In this document: positions 53,784-62,661 of the stretch, in pieces
How the letters are laid out: each line of letters begins with the position of its first letter
Numbering within the stretch: the stretch's first letter is position 1
From: Shewanella sp. GD04112
Lineage (GTDB): Bacteria; Pseudomonadota; Gammaproteobacteria; Enterobacterales; Shewanellaceae
DNA: 64,000 bases
NCBI RefSeq assembly: GCF_029835735.1
Contig: NZ_JAOEAL010000001.1
Span: 3,224,001-3,288,000, forward strand
Reading direction: 5' to 3'
The notes under the pieces: generated by a model
Database searches by the model: none
Seen by the model: only the letters and a program-made list of their open reading frames with translations
Told to the model about the DNA's origin: nothing
Made by a program: the position numbers and the translations under genes

Positions 53784-54269
53784 ATGACAGAAAGCATCAA
53801 TCACAGCCGCCGTAATCTCTTTAGCCGCCGTAAATCCTCGGCAATTCGACCGCCTTGGGTACGTGAAGGCATTGAGTTTACTGACATCTGTACCCGATGC
53901 TCAGCCTGTATCAACGCCTGTGAAACTAAGATTATCTTCAAGGGAGATGGCGGCTTTCCCGAAGTCTCCTTTAAGGACAATGAGTGCACTTTTTGTCGCC
54001 AATGTGCCAGCGTCTGTCCGGAAGAACAGCTCTTTGATCTGAACCAATCCCCATGGCAACACAAAGCCGTAGTACAAGATAACTGCTTAACATATCAGGG
54101 TATTTGGTGCCAAAGTTGTAAAGATGCCTGTGAGCCTCGCGCCATTGGTTTTACCTTAAGCGTGGGTAATGCCCCAATGCCGAAAATTGATACAGCACTC
54201 TGCACGGGCTGTGGAGCCTGTGTCGCCCCCTGCCCGAGCCAAGCCATCAGTATTAAGCCTGTAGAATAA
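53784..54269 (+). CDS. napF: NapF-like ferredoxin-type protein
   Basis: 161 residues, basic N-terminus, no signal. Three 4Fe-4S-type cysteine groups: CTRCSACINACET (about 37-49), CTFCRQCASVCPE (about 68-80) and the C-terminal CTGCGACVAPCPS; a further CQSCKDACEP cluster lies between, so it may hold four clusters. NapF is thought to help load Fe-S into, or interact with, periplasmic nitrate reductase NapA. No nap operon is next to it in this window, so this is a stand-alone copy. Confidence 0.85.
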   Translation: MTESINHSRRNLFSRRKSSAIRPPWVREGIEFTDICTRCSACINACETKIIFKGDGGFPEVSFKDNECTFCRQCASVCPEEQLFDLNQSPWQHKAVVQDNCLTYQGIWCQSCKDACEPRAIGFTLSVGNAPMPKIDTALCTGCGACVAPCPSQAISIKPVE

Positions 54270-54362
54270 CCTTATGCCGTGAGTGTTACTGGGCTTCACG
54301 GCGTATTTAGGTTACTATCTCGCGCTCTAACCCTTCTCCAATTACCTAGGTTTCCTATTACC

Positions 54363-54803
54363 ATGTTTGGCAAAAAATTTACCTTTACCCGAAGCGCTTC
54401 CCCAGCACTGAGTTTTATCGCCGAAGGGACTAAGCTTACGGGCAATATCGAATTTGCCGGAGATGTATTGATAGGCGGTGACGTACAAGGGCAAATCTTA
54501 TCGCAGGCCAATGTCATTGTTGAGCGCACAGGAAACCTCCACTGCGAGGTCAAATGCCGCGAGCTGATTATCGATGGCTATTTTAAAGGTCGCCTGATTT
54601 GCGAGCGCTTAGTCATCCAAGCCCATGGTATTGTCGATGGCGATGTGGCTTGCACCTCGATGCAGATCAGTGAAGGGGGTCAGTTTATTGGATTAAGGAT
54701 TAAAGAAGACCATCAGACTATCCATGCCCATAGCCTGCCGTCTGCAGCCTCAAGCAGCACGCGAATCACCCCTGTGCCGACATTGTCGCCCGAGCAGGAA
54801 TAA
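54363..54803 (+). CDS. Bactofilin (polymer-forming cytoskeletal protein)
   Basis: 146 residues from the ATG at 54363; the frame is open upstream but those residues are unlike bactofilins. The core (about 20-120) is a regular right-handed beta-helix with repeats such as IEFAGDVLIGGDVQGQILSQANVIVERTGNL and GYFKGRLICERLVIQAHGIVDGDVAC. The C-terminal 30 residues are Ser-rich and disordered. Bactofilins polymerise at the membrane and act in shape or polar organisation. No cell-wall gene is adjacent. Confidence 0.9.
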   Translation: MFGKKFTFTRSASPALSFIAEGTKLTGNIEFAGDVLIGGDVQGQILSQANVIVERTGNLHCEVKCRELIIDGYFKGRLICERLVIQAHGIVDGDVACTSMQISEGGQFIGLRIKEDHQTIHAHSLPSAASSSTRITPVPTLSPEQE

Positions 54804-55107
54804 CGCTCTCCTTCGCTAATGAGTGCTCACAGCCAATCGAGATGATGACCCTTTAACCAAGTAAAGACTTTTACTGGCAAGTCAGCGCGGTCAGCACCGC
54901 CATCATTGTCCACTTGAGCAAACAATCGTTAAGTAATTGTTAATTTAACGAGTAAGATCACAGTTACGCCGTACGGCAACTGCTAACCTAGCCTACCAGC
55001 AATGCATTTCGTGCATGATTTCTGCCGCTTAACAAAGTGTCCCCATGTGTCTTGCGAATAGGAGCACAGGGCCATTGCAGACTAAGACTCATACAAGGCG
55101 AGACCAA
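54804..55107. other. Region upstream of the LysR-type regulator
   Basis: 304 bases. At 54961-54982 there is a near-palindrome, CAGTT-(AC)-GCCGTACGGC-AACTG, which could be an operator. Otherwise nothing recognised. Confidence 0.35.
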
Positions 55108-56112
55108 ATGAGCAACCCATTACTAAAACAAATCTGCGAACTGGATGTCTTCACCTTATTGGTATTTAAAAGCATTTTTTATAACGGACACGCAAATAGT
55201 GCCGCCAAGGCGCTCAATGTGTCGGCGCCTAAAATTAGCCGCTGCCTGAATGCGCTTCGTCTCACCTTTAACGATGAGCTGTTTTATCGCCGTCAACAGG
55301 GCTTGAAACCGACGCCCCTCGCCGAAAGTTTGTATGTCGCCATTTGCCAATTTACTGATTCGGTGTACTACCTAGAGCAATCGGCACTACAAATTCAAAA
55401 TGCGGCTAATCATGTTGAGCGGCCGCTACATATCGCCGCAAGTAATGGATTATTAAGCTTTTTAGCGCCGCAGCTCAGTACACCCGAGGCGATAAGTGAA
55501 CTAGGCCAAGTTAGGTTACATAAATGGCAGGAAAACAGTCCTGAGTTAATCCACGCAGGAGAATTAGACTTTGGCATCACCATAGAGCAGACCGACACTA
55601 AGGAGCTCAGCGTCTCCCGCTTAGGCTGTATTTCCAATGTCTATGTGGTGGCCTCAAAGCAGCATCCCCTGTGGGAAAGCCAACTGGAAATCAGCTTAGA
55701 ACAAATCTGCCGCTATGCCTTTTTGTGCCTCGAACTTAAAGGATTCAATAGCCGAATTGACCCACTCGAACTGTTTTGCCAACGCCAAGGGCTGCTGTTG
55801 CCATCGATTGAAAGGGTGATCGATCGGGAAGAATGGTACGCCCATTTACTCACCATGCAGAGCGTCGCCTTCTGCTCGAGTATCGATATGCATACCGCCA
55901 AACATATGCCTGGATTGAAGTTGGCGCCGCTGCCCGTTTCTGAGCAGCAGCGCCTGCATGACACTCTTATGCCGCCGCAGTATTTTCTCATCGAAAAGCC
56001 CCGCAGCCACAGGCGCTATAGTCAAAATCAATGTGAATTAGTGGTCAGTTCATTATTAACCGCACTGACCGCACAGGCACCACAAGCTGCTAGCCCACAC
56101 GCGGCTCAATAG
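55108..56112 (+). CDS. LysR-type transcriptional regulator
   Basis: 334 residues from the ATG at 55108; the frame extends upstream but the LysR fold starts here. HTH about 15-75: DVFTLLVFKSIFYNGHANSAAKALNVSAPKISRCLNALRLTFNDELFYRRQQGLKPTPLAE. The effector domain (about 95-290) starts RPLHIAASNGLLSFLAPQLS and carries typical strand-turn motifs. The C-terminal 20 residues are Ala/Pro/Gln-rich. It is not divergent from its neighbours; the next gene is the decaheme cytochrome, 490 bp downstream on the same strand, a possible target. Confidence 0.88.
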   Translation: MSNPLLKQICELDVFTLLVFKSIFYNGHANSAAKALNVSAPKISRCLNALRLTFNDELFYRRQQGLKPTPLAESLYVAICQFTDSVYYLEQSALQIQNAANHVERPLHIAASNGLLSFLAPQLSTPEAISELGQVRLHKWQENSPELIHAGELDFGITIEQTDTKELSVSRLGCISNVYVVASKQHPLWESQLEISLEQICRYAFLCLELKGFNSRIDPLELFCQRQGLLLPSIERVIDREEWYAHLLTMQSVAFCSSIDMHTAKHMPGLKLAPLPVSEQQRLHDTLMPPQYFLIEKPRSHRRYSQNQCELVVSSLLTALTAQAPQAASPHAAQ

Positions 56113-56602
56113 CGCTTACAAAATAGCAATTCAGATAGAACCCAACACCCTAAAGCATGGACGCTTTTTACTGTTAACCATTCGATGTTAACCAAATGCA
56201 TCGACTGTTAACTAACGGCATTTCGAGCCGGATTTTACCCCACATGCCCTAATCGCCCAGCTCGAAAAATGCGGTGTTCTTGACTCTTTTGTACTTCTTA
56301 CCGAGAGTCATAAAAAGCCATACATACAAGTTTCAACAGTCTCCTCCGTGAAAATTAATCGAAAATTAATCCGATTAAATCACTCAAAATAAAAACAAAA
56401 TTTTGCTGCGCAGCTCATGTTTTTAGCATCGAATTCTAAATTGAGAAATATTCAATTTCACAATATAGAATTGCCGTTTTGCTGTGTTAAATCATCGTTC
56501 ACATATCGGATACAAACTTATAAATACCACTTTATAAGTAGGTGAATCGACCTATAGTAGAGTCACTGCACACGCAGTCTTATAGAAAGAAAAAGGGACG
56601 CG
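56113..56602. other. Control region of the decaheme cytochrome
   Basis: 490 bases. TGTTAAC occurs three times in spaced form at about 56170-56216. A perfect palindrome at 56516-56539 lies over the -35 region of a TATAGT (-10, 56553-56558). AT-rich, no gene. Confidence 0.45.
56516..56539 (+). promoter_or_regulatory. Palindrome over the cytochrome promoter
   Basis: ACTTATAAA-TACCAC-TTTATAAGT: perfect 9-bp arms with a 6-bp spacer, ending 14 bp before a TATAGT -10. It occupies the -35 position, suggesting an activator or repressor site. Confidence 0.5.
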
Positions 56603-58891
56603 ATGATGAAAAACTACAATAAATCTCTACTGGCACTAGCACTCACTAGTGCCTTATGTTTAACCGCCTGCGGGGACGGCAAAGACGGGCAAGATGGTGC
56701 CCCCGGCACACCAGGTACTCCTGGAACGCCAGGTACGCCTGGCACACCTGGTTTACCCGCTGGCTCGTTTGCTAAAACCGCTGAATCTATAACCGATCTG
56801 AAATTTACCCTCAGCCCTGCAGACATTAAAGTCACTAGCAGCGAAGGCTTTAGTGTCAAATTCACCTTAACCGGAAAAAGCTCTGGCAAAGATGTGCCCT
56901 TTATGGGACTCGACAAAATTGCTCTTTATTCATTAACGGCGAATGAAAACACCTCGGGTACAGGCGCTCCCATTCAGTGGCAAAACAATGCCATGGCAAA
57001 CAATGCGGGCAGCTCATTAACTTGTACACTCAATGGCCTAAACGGCACTAAGAATGCGTGTACCTTAACCGAAGATACCGAAAACCCAGGCACTTACACT
57101 GCCACTTGGACCTATGATGGCGCTGCGCCCATCATCAATCCAAACGATAATCCAAATGCGGTGCACAGAGTCTTCGTTCGCGCTTACAACATTGTCAACA
57201 CGGCTGGCGTAGCCTTGTCAGATAAAGTGCTCTCGGTACCTGTTGATTTTATCCCTGCCACCGATGAGCTTGCCGCATCAGGCAAAGACACAGTATCGAG
57301 CGCTGCATGTAAAAACTGTCACGGTGAAGTGGACGGCCATATCGCTAAGATTGAAGCCCACCACAACTACCAAGACGTTAAAAACTGCGTAACCTGCCAT
57401 AACCCAGACCAAGTCCCAAGCGATGCGCAACTCGCAGAAGGTTGGGTATTCGATTTCGCGCCGATGATCCACCGTATCCATGCCGGTGAACACAATGCAG
57501 ACTACCTGTCTGGCGAAGCGAAAGAATACTTCGGTGAAATTGGTTTCCCATCAGACTTGAAAGAATGCAAATCCTGTCACGATGGTGCACCAAGCTATAA
57601 CACCAATATCTATGCTCAGGCTTGCGTGGGTTGTCATATCAATGTCAACTTCGCAACCGGTGAAAACCACTCAGAATTTGGTTTAGCTCAAGCCGATGAC
57701 ACTCAATGTAAATCCTGCCATGGCAGCGGTAGCTTAACGCCAGAAGCGGTTCACAGTGTCGGTAAACGTGCTGAATACGGCCCATTAATGACGGTCGACT
57801 TTACCAGTGCAACGCTAGGTACTTCAGCAACATTAGGTATGCAAACTCTGACATTGAAAGCCAATGTCACACTCAATGGCGCACCTATTGCCGATGGTAC
57901 TAGCCTAAAAACCTACAATGCCACCAGCAACCCAACAGGTATGTTTGCGGCAAACGGTCTGCTGCTAGGTAATGTCGCTACAGATGGTACTGTGTACTCA
58001 TGGCGCGATGTTAAACCTACAGCCATCAGTCTGAAACTGGAAAACGGTACCCTATCAGGTGGTGTATTAACCTTCGTGAAAGATATTCCAGATGCACAAG
58101 CAACTGGCACTATCTATGTTGGTTCTGAAGCCAACTTCTGTGCGAAAGCAGGTAAAGCGGTGAGCTGTAATACCGACGGACTTGAATATGGCCCAACTAG
58201 CCCTGTAGGTAACATTTCTGCGGTTAAATTCTTCAACTTAAGCGGTGGCACTCCAGCCGTAGCTCGTATGAAGGATCCAGCACGGATTACCGTTGAAGAA
58301 GCAAAATGTAACGCTTGTCATGGCAGCTTGGACTATGCGAAAGGCTACAGACACGGGGTTTACACCTTCGATCAATGTATGAACTGTCACAACGATACCA
58401 CTGGCGCTTCTGGCCATGGTGCAACAGGCTACAAAGGCGAAGATGGTAAGTTAGTCGTTAACCCTGATGTAACCTTCAACAACAAAGATCTGTTCACCGT
58501 GGCTCACCGTTTCCACAGTGGTAACTTTGGTGTTGTCGAAGGCATCTTCCGCAATGCAGCTGGCGAACTTGAAGGTTATCCATCACCTGAAACCGCATGT
58601 TCAGCCTGTCACAAAGATGGTGCAACGCTGTTCGCAGCTGATGGTGGCTTAACTTCTGGCAAACGTTCTATCAAAGTGGGCAGCAACTACATTAGCCCTG
58701 TGGCTGAATCCTGCCGCACCTGTCACGCTCACTCAGATGCAGCAGCAGTGGCTCACTTTAGAAGTAATGGTGCGATTGTAGAAGCGGATGCAGTAACTGA
58801 TCCTAACCTACCAGTAGAATCATGCGCGACCTGCCATGCTGAAGGTAAAACCTATGGCATAGATAAGGTACACGCAGAGGTAGCACACTAG
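56603..58891 (+). CDS. OmcA/MtrC-family surface decaheme c-type cytochrome
   Basis: 762 residues. Lipobox LTAC with Cys23, then a collagen-like run of nine Gly-X-Y triplets, mostly GTP (about 27-53). Ten CxxCH heme sites start at residues 236, 262, 322, 341 and 369, then 569, 592, 666, 704 and 741, giving two five-heme groups as in MtrC/OmcA domains II and IV. Domain III carries the CX8C pair (513-522), and domain I has a C-X11-C pair (141-153). It should move electrons to extracellular acceptors on the cell surface after type II secretion. AGGGA precedes the ATG. Confidence 0.95.
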   Translation: MMKNYNKSLLALALTSALCLTACGDGKDGQDGAPGTPGTPGTPGTPGTPGLPAGSFAKTAESITDLKFTLSPADIKVTSSEGFSVKFTLTGKSSGKDVPFMGLDKIALYSLTANENTSGTGAPIQWQNNAMANNAGSSLTCTLNGLNGTKNACTLTEDTENPGTYTATWTYDGAAPIINPNDNPNAVHRVFVRAYNIVNTAGVALSDKVLSVPVDFIPATDELAASGKDTVSSAACKNCHGEVDGHIAKIEAHHNYQDVKNCVTCHNPDQVPSDAQLAEGWVFDFAPMIHRIHAGEHNADYLSGEAKEYFGEIGFPSDLKECKSCHDGAPSYNTNIYAQACVGCHINVNFATGENHSEFGLAQADDTQCKSCHGSGSLTPEAVHSVGKRAEYGPLMTVDFTSATLGTSATLGMQTLTLKANVTLNGAPIADGTSLKTYNATSNPTGMFAANGLLLGNVATDGTVYSWRDVKPTAISLKLENGTLSGGVLTFVKDIPDAQATGTIYVGSEANFCAKAGKAVSCNTDGLEYGPTSPVGNISAVKFFNLSGGTPAVARMKDPARITVEEAKCNACHGSLDYAKGYRHGVYTFDQCMNCHNDTTGASGHGATGYKGEDGKLVVNPDVTFNNKDLFTVAHRFHSGNFGVVEGIFRNAAGELEGYPSPETACSACHKDGATLFAADGGLTSGKRSIKVGSNYISPVAESCRTCHAHSDAAAVAHFRSNGAIVEADAVTDPNLPVESCATCHAEGKTYGIDKVHAEVAH

Positions 58892-58903
58892 TACTAGTAC
58901 CTC

Positions 58904-58973
58904 CGGGTTGCCCCCTGCACAACCCGAACTTCCTCTCTGCAACTTATTGGGGCTCCTTCGGAGCCCCTTTTTT
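58904..58973 (+). terminator. Two hairpins after the cytochrome gene
   Basis: First CGGGTTG / CAACCCG at 58904-58926, then GGGGCTCC-TTC-GGAGCCCC at 58949-58967 followed by T6, a classic terminator. Confidence 0.9.
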
Positions 58974-58983
58974 ATCGGTACTT

Positions 58984-59679
58984 TTAATGAGTTGTGGCAT
59001 CAACTTGAGTCGCACTTTGTGCGATACGTTGCCTTAAGAGCTTAATAAATTCTCTCGGGTCACGGTCTAAACTGTCGTGGGGAATATAGAGATGGTAGCC
59101 AAGATGAGTATTGAGCATCACGCAGCGATGACCAAACATCGCCAACACGCCGCGGTAACGGTCTCCCTCGATAACGAGCGGGCTAAATTCGGCGCCAAGA
59201 TAGGTTTCTAAGGTCGCCAAATCTTCCTGCTGTGAGGCTGCAGTCACCAATAACGGCCGCTGCTCAGTCAATAAACCCGCCGCAAGGCGCAATGAAATAT
59301 TATCGAGGATCGGATTTAGCTGCTTGAGCTTAATGCCAATATAGGAAAGCTCAATAGTATCAACACCCTGAGTAACTCGAGGAATATCTACCCGTTGAAT
59401 GTTGCTCCAGTTTATTGCAACTTTACCGCGGCGATGAAAATAGATCAGTCCCAGCTCATCCATGCTCAAGGTGGTCTCAGGTTCATAGACCTTCGCCAAG
59501 CCCAATATCAACGCAATCGCACCTAGGCTGAAAAACACTAAGCCCACGGCAAATAGCTCAGGAAGTAGTACAAATAGGCCAAAGCCTAAGACAAAGGCAC
59601 TGGCGCCCACAATCGTTAAGGTTACACCATTACGTTTTGAGAGCGGGCGAACCGAGACAACATCGGACTCTAGCGTCAT
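58984..59679 (-). CDS. DUF2982-like membrane protein
   Basis: 231 residues. Two hydrophobic segments (about 20-65) then a cytosolic or periplasmic domain: TLSMDELGLIYFHRRGKVAINWSNIQRVDIPRV, ending YIPHDSLDRDPREFIKLLRQRI. Resembles DUF2982, a gammaproteobacterial family of unknown role. It begins 5 bp after the ElyC-like gene, so the two form a unit. Confidence 0.75.
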   Translation of the reverse strand: MTLESDVVSVRPLSKRNGVTLTIVGASAFVLGFGLFVLLPELFAVGLVFFSLGAIALILGLAKVYEPETTLSMDELGLIYFHRRGKVAINWSNIQRVDIPRVTQGVDTIELSYIGIKLKQLNPILDNISLRLAAGLLTEQRPLLVTAASQQEDLATLETYLGAEFSPLVIEGDRYRGVLAMFGHRCVMLNTHLGYHLYIPHDSLDRDPREFIKLLRQRIAQSATQVDATTH

Positions 59680-59683
59680 ATTT

Positions 59684-60418
59684 TTATTCCTGTTTAATCC
59701 AGAGCCATAAACGGCCTATGTATTCATGTATCGCCCGTTGCGAAGCGAGCAAGTTATCCGCAGTCAAGCGCCAGTAGAAACCGTCTCTGGCTCTAAAATC
59801 CGTCGGTGCGGCGCTCGCCGTTAATCCTTGACCGCTAAAAATCGCCATCGACCTTGGCATATGGGAAGCCGAGGTCACTAATCGTACAGCTTGATTACCG
59901 AAGTGTTCTTTAAAATAGTGCGCCTCTTCAATTGTGTCGCGCGGCAGAGGCAATTGAACGATACGTGACGCATCAACGCCGAGTTCAACCGCCGCCTTGG
60001 CCATCACTTCGGCATGGGGATGCTGCGTTAGCTCACCCTCCCAACCACTGACCACTAAAATGCAATCTTGACCTAATTGGAGTTGCCTTAGCCCTTCCGT
60101 TAACCGCGCTAAGGCGACCGCAGACAAAGATTGTACCGCAGTAGCACCTGGGATATCCGAGTGTGCTGACCCCAACACCATGACCACACAGGTACCCGCA
60201 ATAGGCGTGGAATTAATGGGATATTGAGTCTCGAGCGGTTTAACGAGATAGTCGACACTCAATTGACTGCTGAGCACTAAGAGCAGCGAAAACGCACCGC
60301 CAATCGCCCACTTTGCTAACCTAGGTTTGCGCCAAACCAACAAAGATAGCAGTAATAACAACAGGATAAATGGAATAGGCATTATTGCCTGAGAGACAAC
60401 TTTCTTAACCCAAAACAT
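59684..60418 (-). CDS. ElyC/YdcF-like (DUF218) envelope protein
   Basis: 244 residues. Two N-terminal hydrophobic segments followed by a DUF218 domain with CVVMVLGSAHSDIPGA, LRQLQLGQDCILVVSGWEGELTQHPHAEVMAKAAVELGV and a RDTIEEAHYFKEHF block. In E. coli ElyC affects envelope biogenesis and lipid carrier use. Length and topology match ElyC better than SanA. Cotranscribed with the DUF2982-like gene. Confidence 0.85.
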   Translation of the reverse strand: MFWVKKVVSQAIMPIPFILLLLLLSLLVWRKPRLAKWAIGGAFSLLLVLSSQLSVDYLVKPLETQYPINSTPIAGTCVVMVLGSAHSDIPGATAVQSLSAVALARLTEGLRQLQLGQDCILVVSGWEGELTQHPHAEVMAKAAVELGVDASRIVQLPLPRDTIEEAHYFKEHFGNQAVRLVTSASHMPRSMAIFSGQGLTASAAPTDFRARDGFYWRLTADNLLASQRAIHEYIGRLWLWIKQE

Positions 60419-60472
60419 GCGTTAGTGCCCAATTATTCAAAGGAGCGCAATCATAACATCAAAAGAAAGCAA

Positions 60473-60496
60473 AACGCATCGCCAAGGCGATGCGTT
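60473..60496 (-). terminator. Terminator of the Mak-like kinase gene
   Basis: ACGCATCGCC-TT-GGCGATGCGT on the minus strand followed by TTTT; perfect 10-bp stem. Confidence 0.85.
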
Positions 60497-60525
60497 GTCA
60501 CGAGGGAAAACATAATGTTACTGGG

Positions 60526-61446
60526 TTATTTTTCCCATAACCAAGCGGCGCCGCGCACACCCGAAGAGCAGCCATAAAGGTTCTGTACGACAGGCGTTCG
60601 ACACTCTCTTCCCACAACATAACGAGTTAATAATGCAGGTAATCGTGGATAAATCGCCTCAATATTAGACATGCCACCACCGAGGACAATCGCATCTGGG
60701 TCGAGCATATTAATCACATGGGCGAGTGAGCGCGCGAGTCTATCCATGTAACGATCAAAGGCCGCGATGGCCATTTCATCCCCCGCATCGACTAAGGCCA
60801 TGATCTCAGTGCCGGATTTCGCGGGCGCAGCCTGGACATTCACCGCACGGCTTAGGGCCTCGTTATAATCGCGAACAAAGCCAGTGCCCGAAATAAAGGT
60901 TTCGATACAATCGGGATTACCGCAGAAACAACGGGTAGTATTAAACTCCTCCTTGGTCATCCAAGGCAGCGGATTATGGCCCCACTCACCGCCAATGCCA
61001 TTACCGCCCGCGTGGACTTTGCCGTTAATGGCCACACCCGCGCCGCAGCCCGTGCCAATGATCACCCCAAACACCACGGATTTACCCGCAGCAGCACCAT
61101 CGACGGCCTCAGATACCGCAAAACAGTTGGCATCGTTAGCAACCCGAACTTCGCGGCCGAGCAGTTCCCCTAAATTCACATCGAGGGGATGACCGTTGAT
61201 CCAGGTCGAGTTGGCATTTTTGACTAATCCTGAATAGGGAGAAATGACTCCCGGGATCCCCACACCAACCGTGCCCTTTTCACCTAAGGTCGCTTCGGCC
61301 TCATTCACTAAATCGACGATGGCATTCAGGGTGCCCTGATAATCCCGAGGGGTATTGATACGCTTACGAAAAAGTTCATTACCTTCCTCACTTAAGGCGA
61401 CGAGTTCTATTTTTGTGCCACCTAAATCGATGCCCATGCGTATCAT
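60526..61446 (-). CDS. ROK-family sugar kinase, Mak (fructokinase)-like
   Basis: 306 residues. N-terminal ATP motif MGIDLGGTKIELVALS, ROK signature GHNPLPW-(6-7 residues)-RCFCGNPDCIETFISGTG (zinc site with CxCGxxxC), and DANCFAVSEAVDGAAAG. It matches E. coli Mak in overall sequence, as I recall it, including NANSTWINGHP and the SSGVRGAAWLW tail. It probably phosphorylates fructose or a related hexose; N-acetylglucosamine is an alternative. Followed by a terminator. Confidence 0.9.
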   Translation of the reverse strand: MIRMGIDLGGTKIELVALSEEGNELFRKRINTPRDYQGTLNAIVDLVNEAEATLGEKGTVGVGIPGVISPYSGLVKNANSTWINGHPLDVNLGELLGREVRVANDANCFAVSEAVDGAAAGKSVVFGVIIGTGCGAGVAINGKVHAGGNGIGGEWGHNPLPWMTKEEFNTTRCFCGNPDCIETFISGTGFVRDYNEALSRAVNVQAAPAKSGTEIMALVDAGDEMAIAAFDRYMDRLARSLAHVINMLDPDAIVLGGGMSNIEAIYPRLPALLTRYVVGRECRTPVVQNLYGCSSGVRGAAWLWEK

Positions 61447-61508
61447 GAATGACTTACTCCACTGTTATTCGACCAAGACGTCAGTACAGACGCCCTTGGC
61501 ATTATTCG

Positions 61509-62315
61509 TTATTCTGCCCAGCCTGGCGCCGTGGCAATAAAATAAGGGTTTAATATGTCAGGTTTTTGATTGTAGGTTAAGGGTAAACCTGAGTCATAAC
61601 ACACAACTTTGCCGCCTGCGCTTTCCAGCACAGCCTGCGCGGCTGCCGTATCCCATTCGCTCGTAGGCCCTAATCTGGGATAGAGATCGGCCTTGCCCTC
61701 TGCCAACATACAAAACTTCAGCGAGCTTCCCACGCTTAACATCTCGTGTTGACCGAAATCCTTTAAATATTCCGCCACATCAGGGCTTAGATGCGAACGA
61801 CTGCCCACAACAATTGGCACTTCTCTTGGCGGGTTACAGCCCTGTAGCACCAGCTCTTGTTGCCCATCCTGTCGCCAAGCGCCTAAGTGTTTGGCGCCAA
61901 AATAGACAGTATTGAGCACGGGCGCATAAACCACACCCGCAATAGCAACACCTTGATGGATAAGCGCAATATTGACGGTAAACTCACCATTTCGCTTAAT
62001 AAATTCCTTAGTGCCATCCAAAGGGTCAATCAGCCAATAGGTCTGCCAGTGTTGACGTTCATCCCAGGCAATATCAGCCGCCTCTTCCGACATCACGGGA
62101 ATGCCCGCAAATTGCTCGGTAAGCTGGGCTAAAATAACTTTGTGAGCCGCCAAATCAGCCGCCGTCACCGGGCTCTCATCACGCTTTTGCGTAACGGCAA
62201 AATCCTCTTGGGCATAAATTGCCATGATGGCGTCGCCTGCCGCATGGGCAATCTTTACCACCCGCAGTAAATCGGCCTTCGAAAAATGCGCTGCCATCGC
62301 TGTATTATCTGTCAC
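61509..62315 (-). CDS. cysQ: 3'(2'),5'-bisphosphate nucleotidase CysQ
   Basis: 268 residues, inositol monophosphatase superfamily. Metal-binding motifs: EEA (MSEEAADI) and WLIDPLDGTKEFIKRNGEFTVNIALI, and the C-terminal GPTSEWDTAAAQAVLESAGG. It hydrolyses 3'-phosphoadenosine 5'-phosphate, a by-product of sulfate assimilation. It lies upstream of the sugar kinase gene by 62 bp on the same strand; the two may be linked only by position. Confidence 0.93.
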   Translation of the reverse strand: MTDNTAMAAHFSKADLLRVVKIAHAAGDAIMAIYAQEDFAVTQKRDESPVTAADLAAHKVILAQLTEQFAGIPVMSEEAADIAWDERQHWQTYWLIDPLDGTKEFIKRNGEFTVNIALIHQGVAIAGVVYAPVLNTVYFGAKHLGAWRQDGQQELVLQGCNPPREVPIVVGSRSHLSPDVAEYLKDFGQHEMLSVGSSLKFCMLAEGKADLYPRLGPTSEWDTAAAQAVLESAGGKVVCYDSGLPLTYNQKPDILNPYFIATAPGWAE

Positions 62316-62661
62316 TTAGCCACCTGTATTCGATTTGCTTTTCGGCATTATGCCACTGGCAGCAATTGATAATTAAGAACAAATTCATCATACATCGAGC
62401 AAAATCGACTAAGGCACTGACAAATTCTGTCAGGCGCAAGGCTTACGCCACGGGCATAAACGCTAAATAAGTCGAGTCTAAGCCAAGCCGAATACGCTGA
62501 AAAGAGTCATTGCCTAGGCTGCATTCGTATTCACAGCCTTGAAAACACTGCAAAGAGGAGAAAGAAAACGGCGGAGTAAGATGAAGCCACTTGAAGCTAA
62601 CACTTGCCTTAGACCAAGACTAAGAGCTTCATCTCCAACCATTTATTATGAGAGATAACGC
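62316..62661. other. Intergenic region between cysQ and the rmlD-like gene
   Basis: 346 bases with no gene and no strong hairpin. It should contain the cysQ promoter on the minus strand and the end of the rmlD transcript. Confidence 0.35.
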
